NCBI RefSeq assembly: GCF_024494645.1
Contig: NZ_JANHDJ010000002.1
Location: forward strand, 1 to 64,000
DNA length: 64,000 nt
Direction of reading: 5' to 3'
Source of the DNA: Halohasta litorea
GTDB lineage: Archaea > Halobacteriota > Halobacteria > Halobacteriales > Haloferacaceae
Both the position numbers and the translations under genes were made by a program. Position 1 is the stretch's first letter. Each line of letters starts with the position of its first letter. Positions 44,097 to 53,175 of this stretch are shown here, piece after piece. The notes under the pieces were generated by a model. It did not search any database, was not told where the DNA came from, and saw only the letters and a program-made list of their open reading frames with translations.

Positions 44097-45793
44097 TGGT
44101 TCACCGTTTTGGTAACCATTGATTTAGTGTTTTTTGTGAGCGCACGGTCACGACGGTCGACAGCCTCCGAGCGATCGATTTCAGTAATGTTCGCTTTGAC
44201 TGCCGGAACGGTGACTGCACTCATACTCAGTTCGTCGAGTCCGAGCCCGACGAGCAGTTCCGTGAGGTCGGGATCGCCAGCCATCTCGCCGCACATCCCG
44301 ATCCAGGAGTCGTTCGCATGGGCGGCCTCGACCGCCCGGTCGATCGCCCGCAGTACTGCGGGCTGCTGTGGGTCGTGGAGCTCCGCGACGGCCTCGTTTT
44401 CCCGGTCGGCGGCCATCACGTACTGGGCGAGATCGTTCGTCCCGATCGAGAGGAAGTCGACCCGCTCGGCGAACTCCGGGGCCATGAGGACCGCTGCGGG
44501 CGTCTCGATCATCACGCCGAGTTCCGGCTGGGCGTAGTCGATCCCCTCATCGTCGAGGTCGCTCGCGACGCGGTCGACCGCGTCGAGGGCCGCAGTGAGT
44601 TCCTCGATGGTCGAGACAAGCGGGAACATCACCGACAGCGTGCCTTTGCCCGCGGCGGCCGCCCGCAGGAGGGCCCGAAGCTGGCTCTCGAAGAGGTCGC
44701 TGTCCGCGTCGAGCGAGCGCCGAATCCCGCGGTTCCCCAGGAAGGGGTTTTCCTCCTCGGGGAGGTCGAGATATGGAATCGGTTTGTCGCCGCCGATATC
44801 GAGGGTACGGACGACGACCCGCCCCTCGGGAAACGCGTCGAGCGCCTCGACGTAGCTCTCGAACTGTTCGTCCTCGCTCGGCGGGCTCTCGCGATCCAAA
44901 AACAGGAACTCGGTCCGGAAGAGGCCGATACCGTCGGCTCCCTGGTCGACCGCGCCGTCGAGTTCGGCGGCCGTGCCGATGTTGGCCGCCACTTCGATCT
45001 CGGTTCCGTCTCTGGTTTCGACGCGGTTCTCCCGGACCGTCACGTCGCGTCCGGCGGTGACCTGCTCGCGGACCGCGGCGTCGGGATTGGCGACGACGAC
45101 CTCCCGCTCGGCGTCGATGGCAACTTTGGTCGCCTCGCGGATCTCCGCGAGTTCCTCGCCAGCGCCGACGACCGCCGGAATGCCGAGCGACCGGGCGAAA
45201 ATCGAGACGTGTGAGGTCCGCCCGCCGGTCATCGTTACAAAACCGGCGATCGTGTCGGGATCGAGCTGGGCCGTGTCGCTCGGGGTGAGTCGCTCGGCGA
45301 AGAGGACAGTCCCTTCCGGGAGATCGGTGAGGTCGGTTCGCTCGCCGCCCGAGAGCAGCCGGAGCAGTCGGTCCCGGATGTCTCTGAGGTCGTCGGCGCG
45401 TTCGGCCATCATGCCCTCCATGCCTTCGAACTGCTCGATGGCGCCGCCGAACGCCTTGTCGACGGCCTCCTCGGCGGCCGCGCCGTCGGCGATTGCGGCC
45501 TCGATTGGGTCGGTGAGCTGTGGGTCGTCGAGGAACTGGAGGTGGGCATCGAAGACCGCGGCCTCCTCGCTGCCGACGCGCTCCCGTGTCTGCTCGCGTT
45601 CGGTTTCGAGCTCCTCGCGGGCGGCTTCTTGGGCGTCGTCAAACCGCTGTCTTTCGGTTTCGGGGTCAGCGGCCGATACCTCCCCGGGGTCCGGTCGCTC
45701 GCCGGAGCGATACCAGCGGGCGGTGCCGAGTCCCGACAGCGGCGTCGCGCTGATACCGGAGATGGTGCGGGTCTTGTGTGGGTTGTCGAGCAT
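44093..45793 (-). CDS. ptsI: PTS enzyme I
   Basis: The phosphoenolpyruvate-protein phosphotransferase has 566 residues. It shows the active His in GGRTSHVSIFARS, the PEP-binding FRTEFLFLDRE, the metal segment MIETPAAVLMAPEFA and the C-terminal GMCGEMAGDP. It starts the phosphate relay to HPr. It overlaps its neighbours on both sides, so translation is coupled. Confidence 0.95.
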   Translation of the reverse strand: MLDNPHKTRTISGISATPLSGLGTARWYRSGERPDPGEVSAADPETERQRFDDAQEAAREELETEREQTRERVGSEEAAVFDAHLQFLDDPQLTDPIEAAIADGAAAEEAVDKAFGGAIEQFEGMEGMMAERADDLRDIRDRLLRLLSGGERTDLTDLPEGTVLFAERLTPSDTAQLDPDTIAGFVTMTGGRTSHVSIFARSLGIPAVVGAGEELAEIREATKVAIDAEREVVVANPDAAVREQVTAGRDVTVRENRVETRDGTEIEVAANIGTAAELDGAVDQGADGIGLFRTEFLFLDRESPPSEDEQFESYVEALDAFPEGRVVVRTLDIGGDKPIPYLDLPEEENPFLGNRGIRRSLDADSDLFESQLRALLRAAAAGKGTLSVMFPLVSTIEELTAALDAVDRVASDLDDEGIDYAQPELGVMIETPAAVLMAPEFAERVDFLSIGTNDLAQYVMAADRENEAVAELHDPQQPAVLRAIDRAVEAAHANDSWIGMCGEMAGDPDLTELLVGLGLDELSMSAVTVPAVKANITEIDRSEAVDRRDRALTKNTKSMVTKTVNQ

Positions 45794-46056
45794 TATGATT
45801 CGGGGGTGGTCAGGATCGTTTCGAGTTCGTCGAGGGCTGCCTGTTCGTCTTCGCCGTCGGCAGTCAGGTCGACCGCGTCGCCGGAGCCGACGCCCAAACT
45901 GGTGACCGCGAGCATGCTCGATGCGTCGACGCTCTCGCCGCCAGCAGGGCCGACGGTGACCCGACTCTCGTACTCGCTGGCGGCTTCGACGACCTGCGAG
46001 GCGGGCCGGGCGTGCAGGCCGTCCTCGGGGACGACCGTCACGGTGCGTTCGATCAT
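45793..46056 (-). CDS. ptsH: PTS phosphocarrier protein HPr
   Basis: This 87-residue carrier has the active His in DGLHARPAS and the Ser-containing helix SSMLAVTSLGVG. It shuttles phosphate from enzyme I to EIIA. No HPr kinase is in the window, so the Ser may not be regulatory. The start overlaps the ptfA stop by ATGA. Confidence 0.95.
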   Translation of the reverse strand: MIERTVTVVPEDGLHARPASQVVEAASEYESRVTVGPAGGESVDASSMLAVTSLGVGSGDAVDLTADGEDEQAALDELETILTTPES

Positions 46057-46514
46057 TCGACGGCCTCCAGGACGATCGACTCGACGCGGCCGGGCGAATC
46101 GGCCTCCAACAGCGCGGTTCGCGTCTCCTCGTGCATCAGCGACCGCGACAGCGAGCTGAGCATCTGGAGGTGCTCGTCGCCGCCTTGGGCGGGGACCAAC
46201 AGCAGAAACAGCAGCCGGACGGGCTCGTCGTCCATCGAATCGAAGTCGATCCCGTCGGGCGCTCGCATAAAGGCGATCGTCGGCGAGACGACGGCCTCGC
46301 TTTTGGCGTGGGGGATGCCGATTCCCATGCCGACGCCGGTGGTGGCCTCCGCCTCGCGGGCCCGCAGGTCCGCCAGTGCCTGCTCGCGGTCGTCGACGCG
46401 ACCGGCCTCGACGGCGAGGTCCAGGAGCGATTCGATGGCTTCGGGTTTGGTTTCGGGTTCGTTCGTCAGGTCGATCAGGTCGGGTATCAGCGGTTGGTGA
46501 GTTGCGTCTGTCAT
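46053..46514 (-). CDS. ptfA: Fructose PTS component EIIA
   Basis: The protein of 153 residues is of the fructose/mannitol EIIA type, with the active His in GIGIPHAKSEAV and the LLVPAQGGDEHLQMLSSLSR region. It takes phosphate from HPr. It is 58 bases downstream of ptfC, the largest gap within the operon. Confidence 0.94.
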   Translation of the reverse strand: MTDATHQPLIPDLIDLTNEPETKPEAIESLLDLAVEAGRVDDREQALADLRAREAEATTGVGMGIGIPHAKSEAVVSPTIAFMRAPDGIDFDSMDDEPVRLLFLLLVPAQGGDEHLQMLSSLSRSLMHEETRTALLEADSPGRVESIVLEAVE

Positions 46515-46572
46515 TGTATGAGTGGTCTTCGAAAGGGAGTGTGGTGAGTCGAACGGATGCGTCTCGACCGGC

Positions 46573-47700
46573 TTAGGCGGTCGACCCCGTTGTTGTCGTC
46601 GATTCGGTCTCTTCGGTGTGGTCGGATTTCAGCAGCGTGACCATCACCGCAGTCACGGCCGCGCCGAGGGCGATACAGGCCAGGAAGCCGAGGATGCTGC
46701 TCGAAAGGATGATCACCCAGACGCCGCCGTGAGGGGCGGGCATCGTGACGCCGAGGCCCATCGCGGCGGCTCCGGCGGTCGCACTGCCGACGACGATGCT
46801 CGGAATGACGCGCAATGGGTCGGCGGCGGCGAAGGGGATCGCTCCCTCAGTGATGAAGGAGAATCCCATCGGGACGGCGGCGACGGCGCTTTCGCGCATC
46901 TCTTCGGGGTACTTCTGTGGAGCGATGAAGTACGACAGTGCCAGTCCGAGCGGCGGTGTCATCCCGGCGATCATTACGGCGGCCATCGGTCCGTAGATCC
47001 CGTCAGCAACGAGCACCGTGCCGAACACGTAGGCGACCTTGTTGACCGGGCCACCCATGTCGACGGCCATCATTCCACCGAGGATCAATCCGAGGAGCAC
47101 GGCGTTCGCGCCGCGCATTCCTTCGAGCGTCGACGTCAGGAAGGCGTCGACGAGGGCGATCGGCACCCCGAGGACGAAGATGACCACCGGCGCGAGCAGC
47201 GCGGTCGTCAACACCGGGATGACGAGGATCGGCATCATCGGTTTGATCACCGACGGCACGTTCCAGCCTTTCATCCAGCGGGCGACGTACCCCGCGAGAA
47301 GCCCGGCGACGATCGCACCGAGGAAGCCAGCGACCGCACCATCTGCGGCAATACCGACTGCTGCGCCGGCTGCGTCGATGATTCCGGGCTGTTGGATCGC
47401 ATACGCGAGGATGAACCCCGGTGCGAGACCGGGTTTATCCGCGATCGCGTAGGCGATATATCCGCCCAAAACCGGAATCATGATCGTTAGCCCGAGGTTA
47501 CCGATTTGGGCGAAGTACCAGCCGAGGGTCCCCGTTTGATCGAATACTTCTTGGGTGTCTCCGATCATGAACCCCAGCGCGAGGAAGATCCCGCCGATCG
47601 TCACGAACGGAATCATGTACGAGACCCCAGTCATGAGGTCTTCTTTCACCGATGTGAGGTGTGTCTGTAACCGTCCTTCCGTTTGGTCTTTAGTTACCAT
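46573..47700 (-). CDS. ptfC: Fructose PTS permease EIIC
   Basis: This 375-residue membrane protein has about nine or ten spans. Family parts include GVSYMIPFVTIGGIFLALGF, GGPVNKVAYVFG, and the substrate-related FITEGAIPFAAADP. It moves fructose across the membrane as the phosphate is added. It is the first gene of the PTS operon, divergent from glpR across a 365-base AT-rich gap. Confidence 0.94.
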   Translation of the reverse strand: MVTKDQTEGRLQTHLTSVKEDLMTGVSYMIPFVTIGGIFLALGFMIGDTQEVFDQTGTLGWYFAQIGNLGLTIMIPVLGGYIAYAIADKPGLAPGFILAYAIQQPGIIDAAGAAVGIAADGAVAGFLGAIVAGLLAGYVARWMKGWNVPSVIKPMMPILVIPVLTTALLAPVVIFVLGVPIALVDAFLTSTLEGMRGANAVLLGLILGGMMAVDMGGPVNKVAYVFGTVLVADGIYGPMAAVMIAGMTPPLGLALSYFIAPQKYPEEMRESAVAAVPMGFSFITEGAIPFAAADPLRVIPSIVVGSATAGAAAMGLGVTMPAPHGGVWVIILSSSILGFLACIALGAAVTAVMVTLLKSDHTEETESTTTTGSTA

Positions 47701-48065
47701 CGTCTGTCCTCTACTATCATGAGTATATGGAAAAGTATCTTCGAATTTGATTATTTCTGAGTTTAAATCAAAAATTCAAATATAATTAGATACTATACAA
47801 ATAATCTGGCACAATTAATATATTTTATCATTAGGGATTCGCCGGAGGAATCGGTCTCTCAGTCGACTGAGACAGTTCTTCGCGCAGTTCCATCACGCCA
47901 ACGGAAGGTATACTCCGAACAGACGACTCTCTCTCGGTGTCGAATGCCTGTTTGTCTGCGTACTTGGGCGTTTTAGCGGTTTAATTTATATTTCAATCAT
48001 AATCGCGCGATATTTTTCAATACAACTATGGTGGCACCACCGAAACAAGAGACAACTCACAGACA
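47701..48065. promoter_or_regulatory. ptfC-glpR divergent control region
   Basis: This gap is very AT-rich and holds no gene. GAATTTGATT (47743-47752) and AATCAAAAATTC (47766-47777) form an imperfect inverted repeat near the ptfC promoter. TTTAATTTATATTT (47979-47993) is a likely box for glpR, followed by the perfect 10-base palindrome ATCGCGCGAT at 48002-48011. These are candidate sites for GlpR or another sugar regulator. Confidence 0.5.
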
Positions 48066-48833
48066 ATGTTACCAGAAGCCCGGCAGCGGGAGATCGTCGA
48101 ACACGTCACCGAGAAGGGTGGCTGTTCGGTCGATGAGCTCGCGGCGTTGATGGAGTGTTCGAAGGCGACGATCCGGCGGGATCTCAACACGCTCGCCGAG
48201 AAACAGCTGATCGAACGCTCTCACGGCGGTGCCGTGCCCGCGACGTCGGTCGGCCAAGAGCAGAACTACCGCCAGCGGGAGGTCCAGAACCTCGAAGCCA
48301 AGATGGCAATCGCCGAGCGCTCACTCGAAGAGGTCCACGACAATCAGGTCGTCTGTTTCGATGCGGGCTCGACGACGATGCAGATCGCTAAGGGTCTGTC
48401 GGCCAACGGGAGCCTCATGGCGGTGACGAACTCGCCGCTGCAGGCGATGGAGCTCGACGATACCGGGGTGGAGGTCAAACTCACCGGCGGCTCCCTGCGG
48501 AGCCCGACCTACTCGCTTGTCGGACCGAGCGCCGAGCGGTTCATGGAGCGGATGACGTTCGATCTGCTGTTTTTGGGGACGAACGCGATCCACCCGACCG
48601 AGGGATTGATGACACCCAACGAGGCCGAAGCCAATATCAAATCGCTCATGATCGAGAAATCGAACCGTGTCGTCCTCGTCAGTGACCACTCGAAGTTCAA
48701 CGAACAGAGCTTCATCAGCTTCGCCGATTTCAGCGAGATCGACCTGCTGATCACCGACGGCGAACTCCCGTCGGAGCTCCAGGACACCTTCGAGAGCACC
48801 AACGTTGAGGTCGCCTCGGTGAGCGCCGAATGA
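48066..48833 (+). CDS. glpR: DeoR-family sugar regulator GlpR
   Basis: The repressor has 255 residues: an N-terminal winged helix (GGCSVDELAALMECSKATIRRD) and a sugar-phosphate-sensing domain (CFDAGSTTMQIAKGL, VLVSDHSKF). In haloarchaea GlpR controls fructose and glycerol genes and is cotranscribed with pfkB, as here (ATGA overlap). It probably binds its own promoter. Confidence 0.93.
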   Translation: MLPEARQREIVEHVTEKGGCSVDELAALMECSKATIRRDLNTLAEKQLIERSHGGAVPATSVGQEQNYRQREVQNLEAKMAIAERSLEEVHDNQVVCFDAGSTTMQIAKGLSANGSLMAVTNSPLQAMELDDTGVEVKLTGGSLRSPTYSLVGPSAERFMERMTFDLLFLGTNAIHPTEGLMTPNEAEANIKSLMIEKSNRVVLVSDHSKFNEQSFISFADFSEIDLLITDGELPSELQDTFESTNVEVASVSAE

Positions 48834-49756
48834 TCGTCACCGTCACACTCAATCCGGCGGTCGACCACACGATTCAGGTCGATGCGATGCCGGAGCCTGA
48901 GACGGTCGCCCGCACCGACACCGCACAGTTCGACGCCGGTGGCAAGGGGATCAACGTCGCCCAGTACCTCGTCGGACTGGGTGCCGAGACCGTCGCCACG
49001 GGGCTCCTTGGCGATTTCTTGGGCGACTACATCCGCCGGGAGCTCGACGCCGACGGGATCGACGCCGACTTCGTCGAAATAGCAGGCCAAACCCGGCTTA
49101 ACACGACGATCCTGGATTCGGAGGCGGAGTACAAAATCAATCACAACGGTCCCACCGTCGAGGGGGCGGCTGTCGACGACGTGATCGAGGTCATTCGAGC
49201 CCACGAGCCCTCGATGGTGCTGGTCGGCGGGAGTCTGCCGCCGGGACTCGACTACCGCGCGATCGACCGGATCGCCGAGGCAGGCTCCTGGAAAACGAGC
49301 GTCGATGTCGGCGGCGAGATCCTCGCCCAACTCGACGCGGAGTACGCCCTTTGCAAGCCGAACCGCGTCGAACTGGCGGCCGCGACCGGCGCGAGCGTCG
49401 ACTCCCTGGAAGACTGTATCGCGGCCGCCGACCAGCTCCGAGCGGGCGGCTTCGAGCGCGTTGTGACTTCCCTCGGTAGCGATGGCGCGCTCGTCGTCGG
49501 GGCCGACGACTGCCTCCATGCGGCCGCACTCGACGTCGATGTCGCCGACACCGTCGGGGCGGGCGATGCGATGCTGTCGGGGTTCCTGCTCGAACTCTCG
49601 CGTGGCAACGACGCCCGTGCGGGCCTCCGCCGTGGGATCGCCGTCGCTGCTCGAATCGTGGGTGTGCCGGGAACACGAATGCCCCCGTTCGACGATCTCG
49701 ACGACGCTGTCGGGCAGGTCGAGATCACCGAGCATTCGGTCCCGTCGAGCGAGTAA
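48830..49756 (+). CDS. pfkB: 1-phosphofructokinase (PfkB family)
   Basis: This 308-residue kinase starts MIVTVTLNPAVDHTIQVD, has GGKGINVAQYLVGLG for substrate binding, and DTVGAGDAMLSGFL with the catalytic Asp. It turns fructose-1-phosphate from the PTS into fructose-1,6-bisphosphate. It is coupled to glpR. Confidence 0.93.
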   Translation: MIVTVTLNPAVDHTIQVDAMPEPETVARTDTAQFDAGGKGINVAQYLVGLGAETVATGLLGDFLGDYIRRELDADGIDADFVEIAGQTRLNTTILDSEAEYKINHNGPTVEGAAVDDVIEVIRAHEPSMVLVGGSLPPGLDYRAIDRIAEAGSWKTSVDVGGEILAQLDAEYALCKPNRVELAAATGASVDSLEDCIAAADQLRAGGFERVVTSLGSDGALVVGADDCLHAAALDVDVADTVGAGDAMLSGFLLELSRGNDARAGLRRGIAVAARIVGVPGTRMPPFDDLDDAVGQVEITEHSVPSSE

Positions 49757-49889
49757 CGGCGACTCCGGGCGGCTGTTGCCGCTCTTATTTATAACTGAAT
49801 CACCATCGATAGTGGGACCAGTGACTACTGATCGGCTTATAAATGATGGAGGGTCGAACGGTGGAGGGGCGAACGTCGCGGGAACTGCG

Positions 49890-50774
49890 TTAGGCTTCGA
49901 TGTCGGAGTCGAGTCGCGTTTCGAGTTCGTCGATGAGCGACTGGGTCCCGAAGAAGGTGGGAATCCGCTGGTGGAGCCCCTCGGGTTCGACATCCAGGAT
50001 CGGCTGGCTGCCGGTCGAGGCCGCACCGCCTGCACACTCGAGGGCGTAGGCAACCGGGTTCGACTCGTAGAGGAGCCGGAGCACGCCGTCGGGTTTGGTC
50101 GACCGTTCGGGGTAGCCGACGAGGCCACCGAATGCGAGCAGCAGCCAGACGTCGGCGATCATCGCCCCGGTGTACCGATGGGCGTACTGCTGACCCAACG
50201 TCTCCTCGTAGGATCGCAGGGCTGGTGTCCACTCGGTTGGCTGGCCCGAAAAGCTCCAGATGCCGCCCGATTCGGGGAGCCGAACCGCTCGTGAGCCGAC
50301 GATGGCACCGTCCTGGATGGTGTACTCGATGAGTTCGTCATCGGCGGCGACCCCCAGCGTCGGGACCGGGCCGAGCACCAGACAGAGACTGGCGACCAGC
50401 TCACGACCACGCGCCGGGAGTTCGGCGTCGTACACGCCGATGATGGTGCCGACGGTCGTGTTCGTCTTGATGTTCGACGAGCCGTCGAGCGGGTCAGTTG
50501 CGACCGACAGCCCCGAACCGAGGTCGGTGATTCCCTCGCGTTCTTCGCTGACGTACTGTCCGATCCCATCGAGCGAGTTCACGCAGTCGAAAACGATCTC
50601 GTCGATCTGCTCGTCGGCAACCCGTTGGGTATCCCCGCTCGGATTTACTTTACCGCTGGCTCCGCGCTCGGCGGCGAGTACTGACTTGATCTCCGGAATC
50701 GATTCGATCAGCGCCTCGATGAGGCCGGTGACTTCGGGTCTCGTGTCTTGTCTGTGGTCAGTGGGCGGGCCCAT
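49890..50774 (-). CDS. fbp: Class I fructose-1,6-bisphosphatase
   Basis: The enzyme has 294 residues and the metal and substrate motif DPLDGSSNIKTNTTVGTI, with GAMIADVWLLLAFGG and GLHQRIPTFFG near the C-terminus. It drives gluconeogenesis by removing the 1-phosphate. It converges with pfkB and closes the fructose region. Its upstream element matches that of aldolase, which suggests a common regulator. Confidence 0.93.
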   Translation of the reverse strand: MGPPTDHRQDTRPEVTGLIEALIESIPEIKSVLAAERGASGKVNPSGDTQRVADEQIDEIVFDCVNSLDGIGQYVSEEREGITDLGSGLSVATDPLDGSSNIKTNTTVGTIIGVYDAELPARGRELVASLCLVLGPVPTLGVAADDELIEYTIQDGAIVGSRAVRLPESGGIWSFSGQPTEWTPALRSYEETLGQQYAHRYTGAMIADVWLLLAFGGLVGYPERSTKPDGVLRLLYESNPVAYALECAGGAASTGSQPILDVEPEGLHQRIPTFFGTQSLIDELETRLDSDIEA

Positions 50775-50809
50775 ACGGTAGTCGTCGTTCAGCAGTTACA
50801 AACAAGCAT

Positions 50810-50842
50810 TGAATAGGATTGTTTTTGATTGGTTTTGCCTGG
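50810..50842. promoter_or_regulatory. fbp upstream element shared with fba
   Basis: tgaataggattgtttttg continues to ttgcctgg at 50842, close to the string at 43430-43461. It lies about 36-68 bases upstream of the FBPase ATG. The rest of the gap to 50974 shows nothing else. Confidence 0.6.
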
Positions 50843-50974
50843 GAATAGGAATGGCACGCAGGTGGATCGGCTGTAGAACGCGGCTTGCAGCCCCGCTGAG
50901 TGGTACCGCGACCGGGAAAACGAATTCGACTGTCGCTCCGAGCAGTAGTCGACTCGTCGGTTCCCGAGAGCCGA

Positions 50975-51616
50975 TCACTGACTCTCCTGTTGGCCTGCTG
51001 CCAGCCGTTCGGTGACGGATTCGGCGACACCCAGCAGATGGGCCTGGCCGAAGGTTGCGACGACGATCGCCCCGAGGGTGTTGAACATCATATCCCGAAC
51101 CGTGTCGTCGAGGCCGTGTTGGGCCAGCGGCATCGAGATCCCGGTCGTGTCGGCGACGATATCGAGGCCGAACTCGAAGAGCTCCCAGATCACCCCGAAG
51201 GACATGACTACGAGCAGGATGAAGACGAAGGCGAACTCCTTGGGGATGTGGATCTCGTCGCTGTGGAGGTCGACCGCCCGCGCGAAGGTGTATCCGATGG
51301 CGGCGATGAGCGACGCGGACATGGCGTGGGTGAGGTGGTCCCACCAGCCGATCTGTCCGTACAGTGCGGCCGATCCCATCGTGTGCAGGGAGACTGCGAG
51401 CGTAATCCAGAGCCCCAACCACGGATCGAGCGGGAAGTCGTATTTCCGTTCCATCACTGCCGGGACGAACGTGATGAGCAGACCCATACTCCCGTTGGTG
51501 ATCGCCTTCGGCGCGCCAAAGGCGACCCCGTAGGCGACGATCCCGACCAGCACCAACTGCATCCCGCGGGTGAGTCGGCGTTGGGTCCGAACCGAGGGCC
51601 GCGGCAGTAGCCTCAT
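50975..51616 (-). CDS. Polytopic membrane protein, DUF2238/YjdF-like
   Basis: The protein of 213 residues has about six membrane helices and the motifs WWDHLTHAMSA and FGVIWELFEFGLD, which recall the YjdF family. A second possible start is Met19. Function is unknown. It overlaps the upstream membrane protein gene by ATGA, so the two are one unit. Confidence 0.72.
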   Translation of the reverse strand: MRLLPRPSVRTQRRLTRGMQLVLVGIVAYGVAFGAPKAITNGSMGLLITFVPAVMERKYDFPLDPWLGLWITLAVSLHTMGSAALYGQIGWWDHLTHAMSASLIAAIGYTFARAVDLHSDEIHIPKEFAFVFILLVVMSFGVIWELFEFGLDIVADTTGISMPLAQHGLDDTVRDMMFNTLGAIVVATFGQAHLLGVAESVTERLAAGQQESQ

Positions 51617-52263
51617 CGTCGCACCACCGCCCCGAGCCGCCGCCGGAGCTGTCGGCCACGGCCCCTGAAGTAGGCGTCGAACAGCACGCCAGCGGCGAGT
51701 CCAGCCAGCGTTACCCAGATGAACTCGCCCATCAGCGCGGCGTTGGCAGCGTCCTGTGTCATCCCCGGCTCACGCAGGAACTGGGTGCCGAACTGCTGGT
51801 CGAGGTTCCACCTGACGACCGACCACGCTGCCACCGACGCCAGCGTCGTCAGCACGACCAACAGTACCGCAAACCAGTGGGTGAGCCGGATAGAGGTGAA
51901 CATATGCAGCTCGACGGTCACGATGAGTGCAAGCCCAGCCACGGAGAGATAGTAGCCGAACGTCCCGAGTTCGCCGCCGAACAGCGCCCGGACCCAGATC
52001 GGCAACAGCGCCACCGAGAGCAGCTCCCACGGCAGCATCATCCGCCACTCGCGGTAGGCCATCGGCGGAATCAGCACGATCGCGGCGGTGAGTGTGGTAA
52101 ACAAGATCCAAAGCCGGTCTACGTCCAGGACGCTCTCGACGACGACCAACCCGAGCATCCCCACCAACAGCCACGCAACAACGGCGTTCATCCGGCCGCT
52201 TTTAAATAGCCGCGCGAGGACATCGGGCGGCACTGAGCTGTGGTCGCCGTCTGCTGATTGCAT
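51613..52263 (-). CDS. Polytopic membrane protein of unknown function
   Basis: This 216-residue protein has about six membrane helices and no recognised catalytic motif. ELHMFTSIRLTHWFAVLLVV recalls the same general family as its downstream partner, so the two may be relatives. It is first in the pair and coupled by ATGA. Confidence 0.7.
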   Translation of the reverse strand: MQSADGDHSSVPPDVLARLFKSGRMNAVVAWLLVGMLGLVVVESVLDVDRLWILFTTLTAAIVLIPPMAYREWRMMLPWELLSVALLPIWVRALFGGELGTFGYYLSVAGLALIVTVELHMFTSIRLTHWFAVLLVVLTTLASVAAWSVVRWNLDQQFGTQFLREPGMTQDAANAALMGEFIWVTLAGLAAGVLFDAYFRGRGRQLRRRLGAVVRR

Positions 52264-52344
52264 GGACGAATGTTATCACTGTTCCTGATAAGTCTTGTAG
52301 CCCGAATCGGTTCGGTCGACTGTCAGCTCTGTTGGGACGACGCC

Positions 52345-52947
52345 TCAGTTCCGGTAGCGATCGGGAACGTACTCCGAGAGTGCTTCCGGGACGAGCCCGA
52401 AGACGATCGGCGCGATAGCCGCCAGCCGTCGGCGGAGCCCGACGTAGACGCCGCCGACCAGGAGTGCAAGGCCGACGACGAGTCGAAACGGGGCCTCCAG
52501 GACGACCAACAACGGGATCGCAACCGTCGATAGCAACAGCAGGTCCCGCGGCGAGCCGTCGTACGGAATCCAGCGTTTGGGTCGCCGCCACTCCCCGCGG
52601 ACGTGGTCGTAGACCGCCCGCTCGGAGCCACCCTCCCACGGCCGGAGCTCCAGACCGCCGCCAAAGCGGTCCATCTGGCAGTGGGCCGCCGCGCCGACCA
52701 GGAAAAAGAGACTGGCGACGACCGCGGGCTGTGGGACCAGCGCGGCCACGACTGCTGTGGGGAGGACCGCCACCAGGTAGCCGGTCGGGAAGTGGAGCGT
52801 CTTTCGGTGCCCCGAGTAGAGATCCAGATCGGGGACGATCCCGCCGAGGAGACCGCCAGCCAGCGCCGCCGGGGCGAGTTCGGGCGCGAGGACGACCAGC
52901 GGGGCCGCCAGCGCCAGCCCGATCACCGCGTGTGTGGGTAACATCAT
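52345..52947 (-). CDS. Membrane-bound metal-dependent hydrolase (YdjM/DUF457-like)
   Basis: The protein has 200 residues, several membrane helices and the family pattern LPTHAVIGLALAAP, GGIVPDLDLYSGHRKTLHFP with Asp and His as putative metal ligands, and HCQMDRFGGGLELRPW. Members are predicted hydrolases without a firm substrate. An adjacent Met could also serve as the start. Confidence 0.8.
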   Translation of the reverse strand: MMLPTHAVIGLALAAPLVVLAPELAPAALAGGLLGGIVPDLDLYSGHRKTLHFPTGYLVAVLPTAVVAALVPQPAVVASLFFLVGAAAHCQMDRFGGGLELRPWEGGSERAVYDHVRGEWRRPKRWIPYDGSPRDLLLLSTVAIPLLVVLEAPFRLVVGLALLVGGVYVGLRRRLAAIAPIVFGLVPEALSEYVPDRYRN

Positions 52948-53141
52948 GATTCGACGACCTCTCTATCAGCAAGAGACTCTCACCTGTTATGAGTACGTCG
53001 TCTGCGTTCGGTCCGGGCTGTGTCACGACAGCCGACTGCGTCCTATCACCGTCTGCTACTATATAAAGCACGACATTGACACGCATTCACACAGTCGAAT
53101 CCGTCCGACGGGGGCCGGATCGATCGGCTGCATGCAAAAGA

Positions 53142-53150
53142 CTTATATAG
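53142..53150 (+). promoter_or_regulatory. Thermosome gene promoter box
   Basis: CTTATATAG is centred 30 bases before the ATG at 53176, so the mRNA should start 2-4 bases before it. A GAGGTGAT that looks like a ribosome site (53167-53174) would then be mostly upstream of the transcript. A second box, CTATATAAAG near 53060, is further away. No gene is seen in the gap 52948-53175. Confidence 0.6.
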
Positions 53151-53175
53151 AATCACAAACAATCACGAGGTGATT

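Noticed and set aside
46522-47490. Plus-strand frame of 322 codons opposite ptfC
   Set aside because: Antisense shadow with His/Arg/Asp-rich low-complexity translation.
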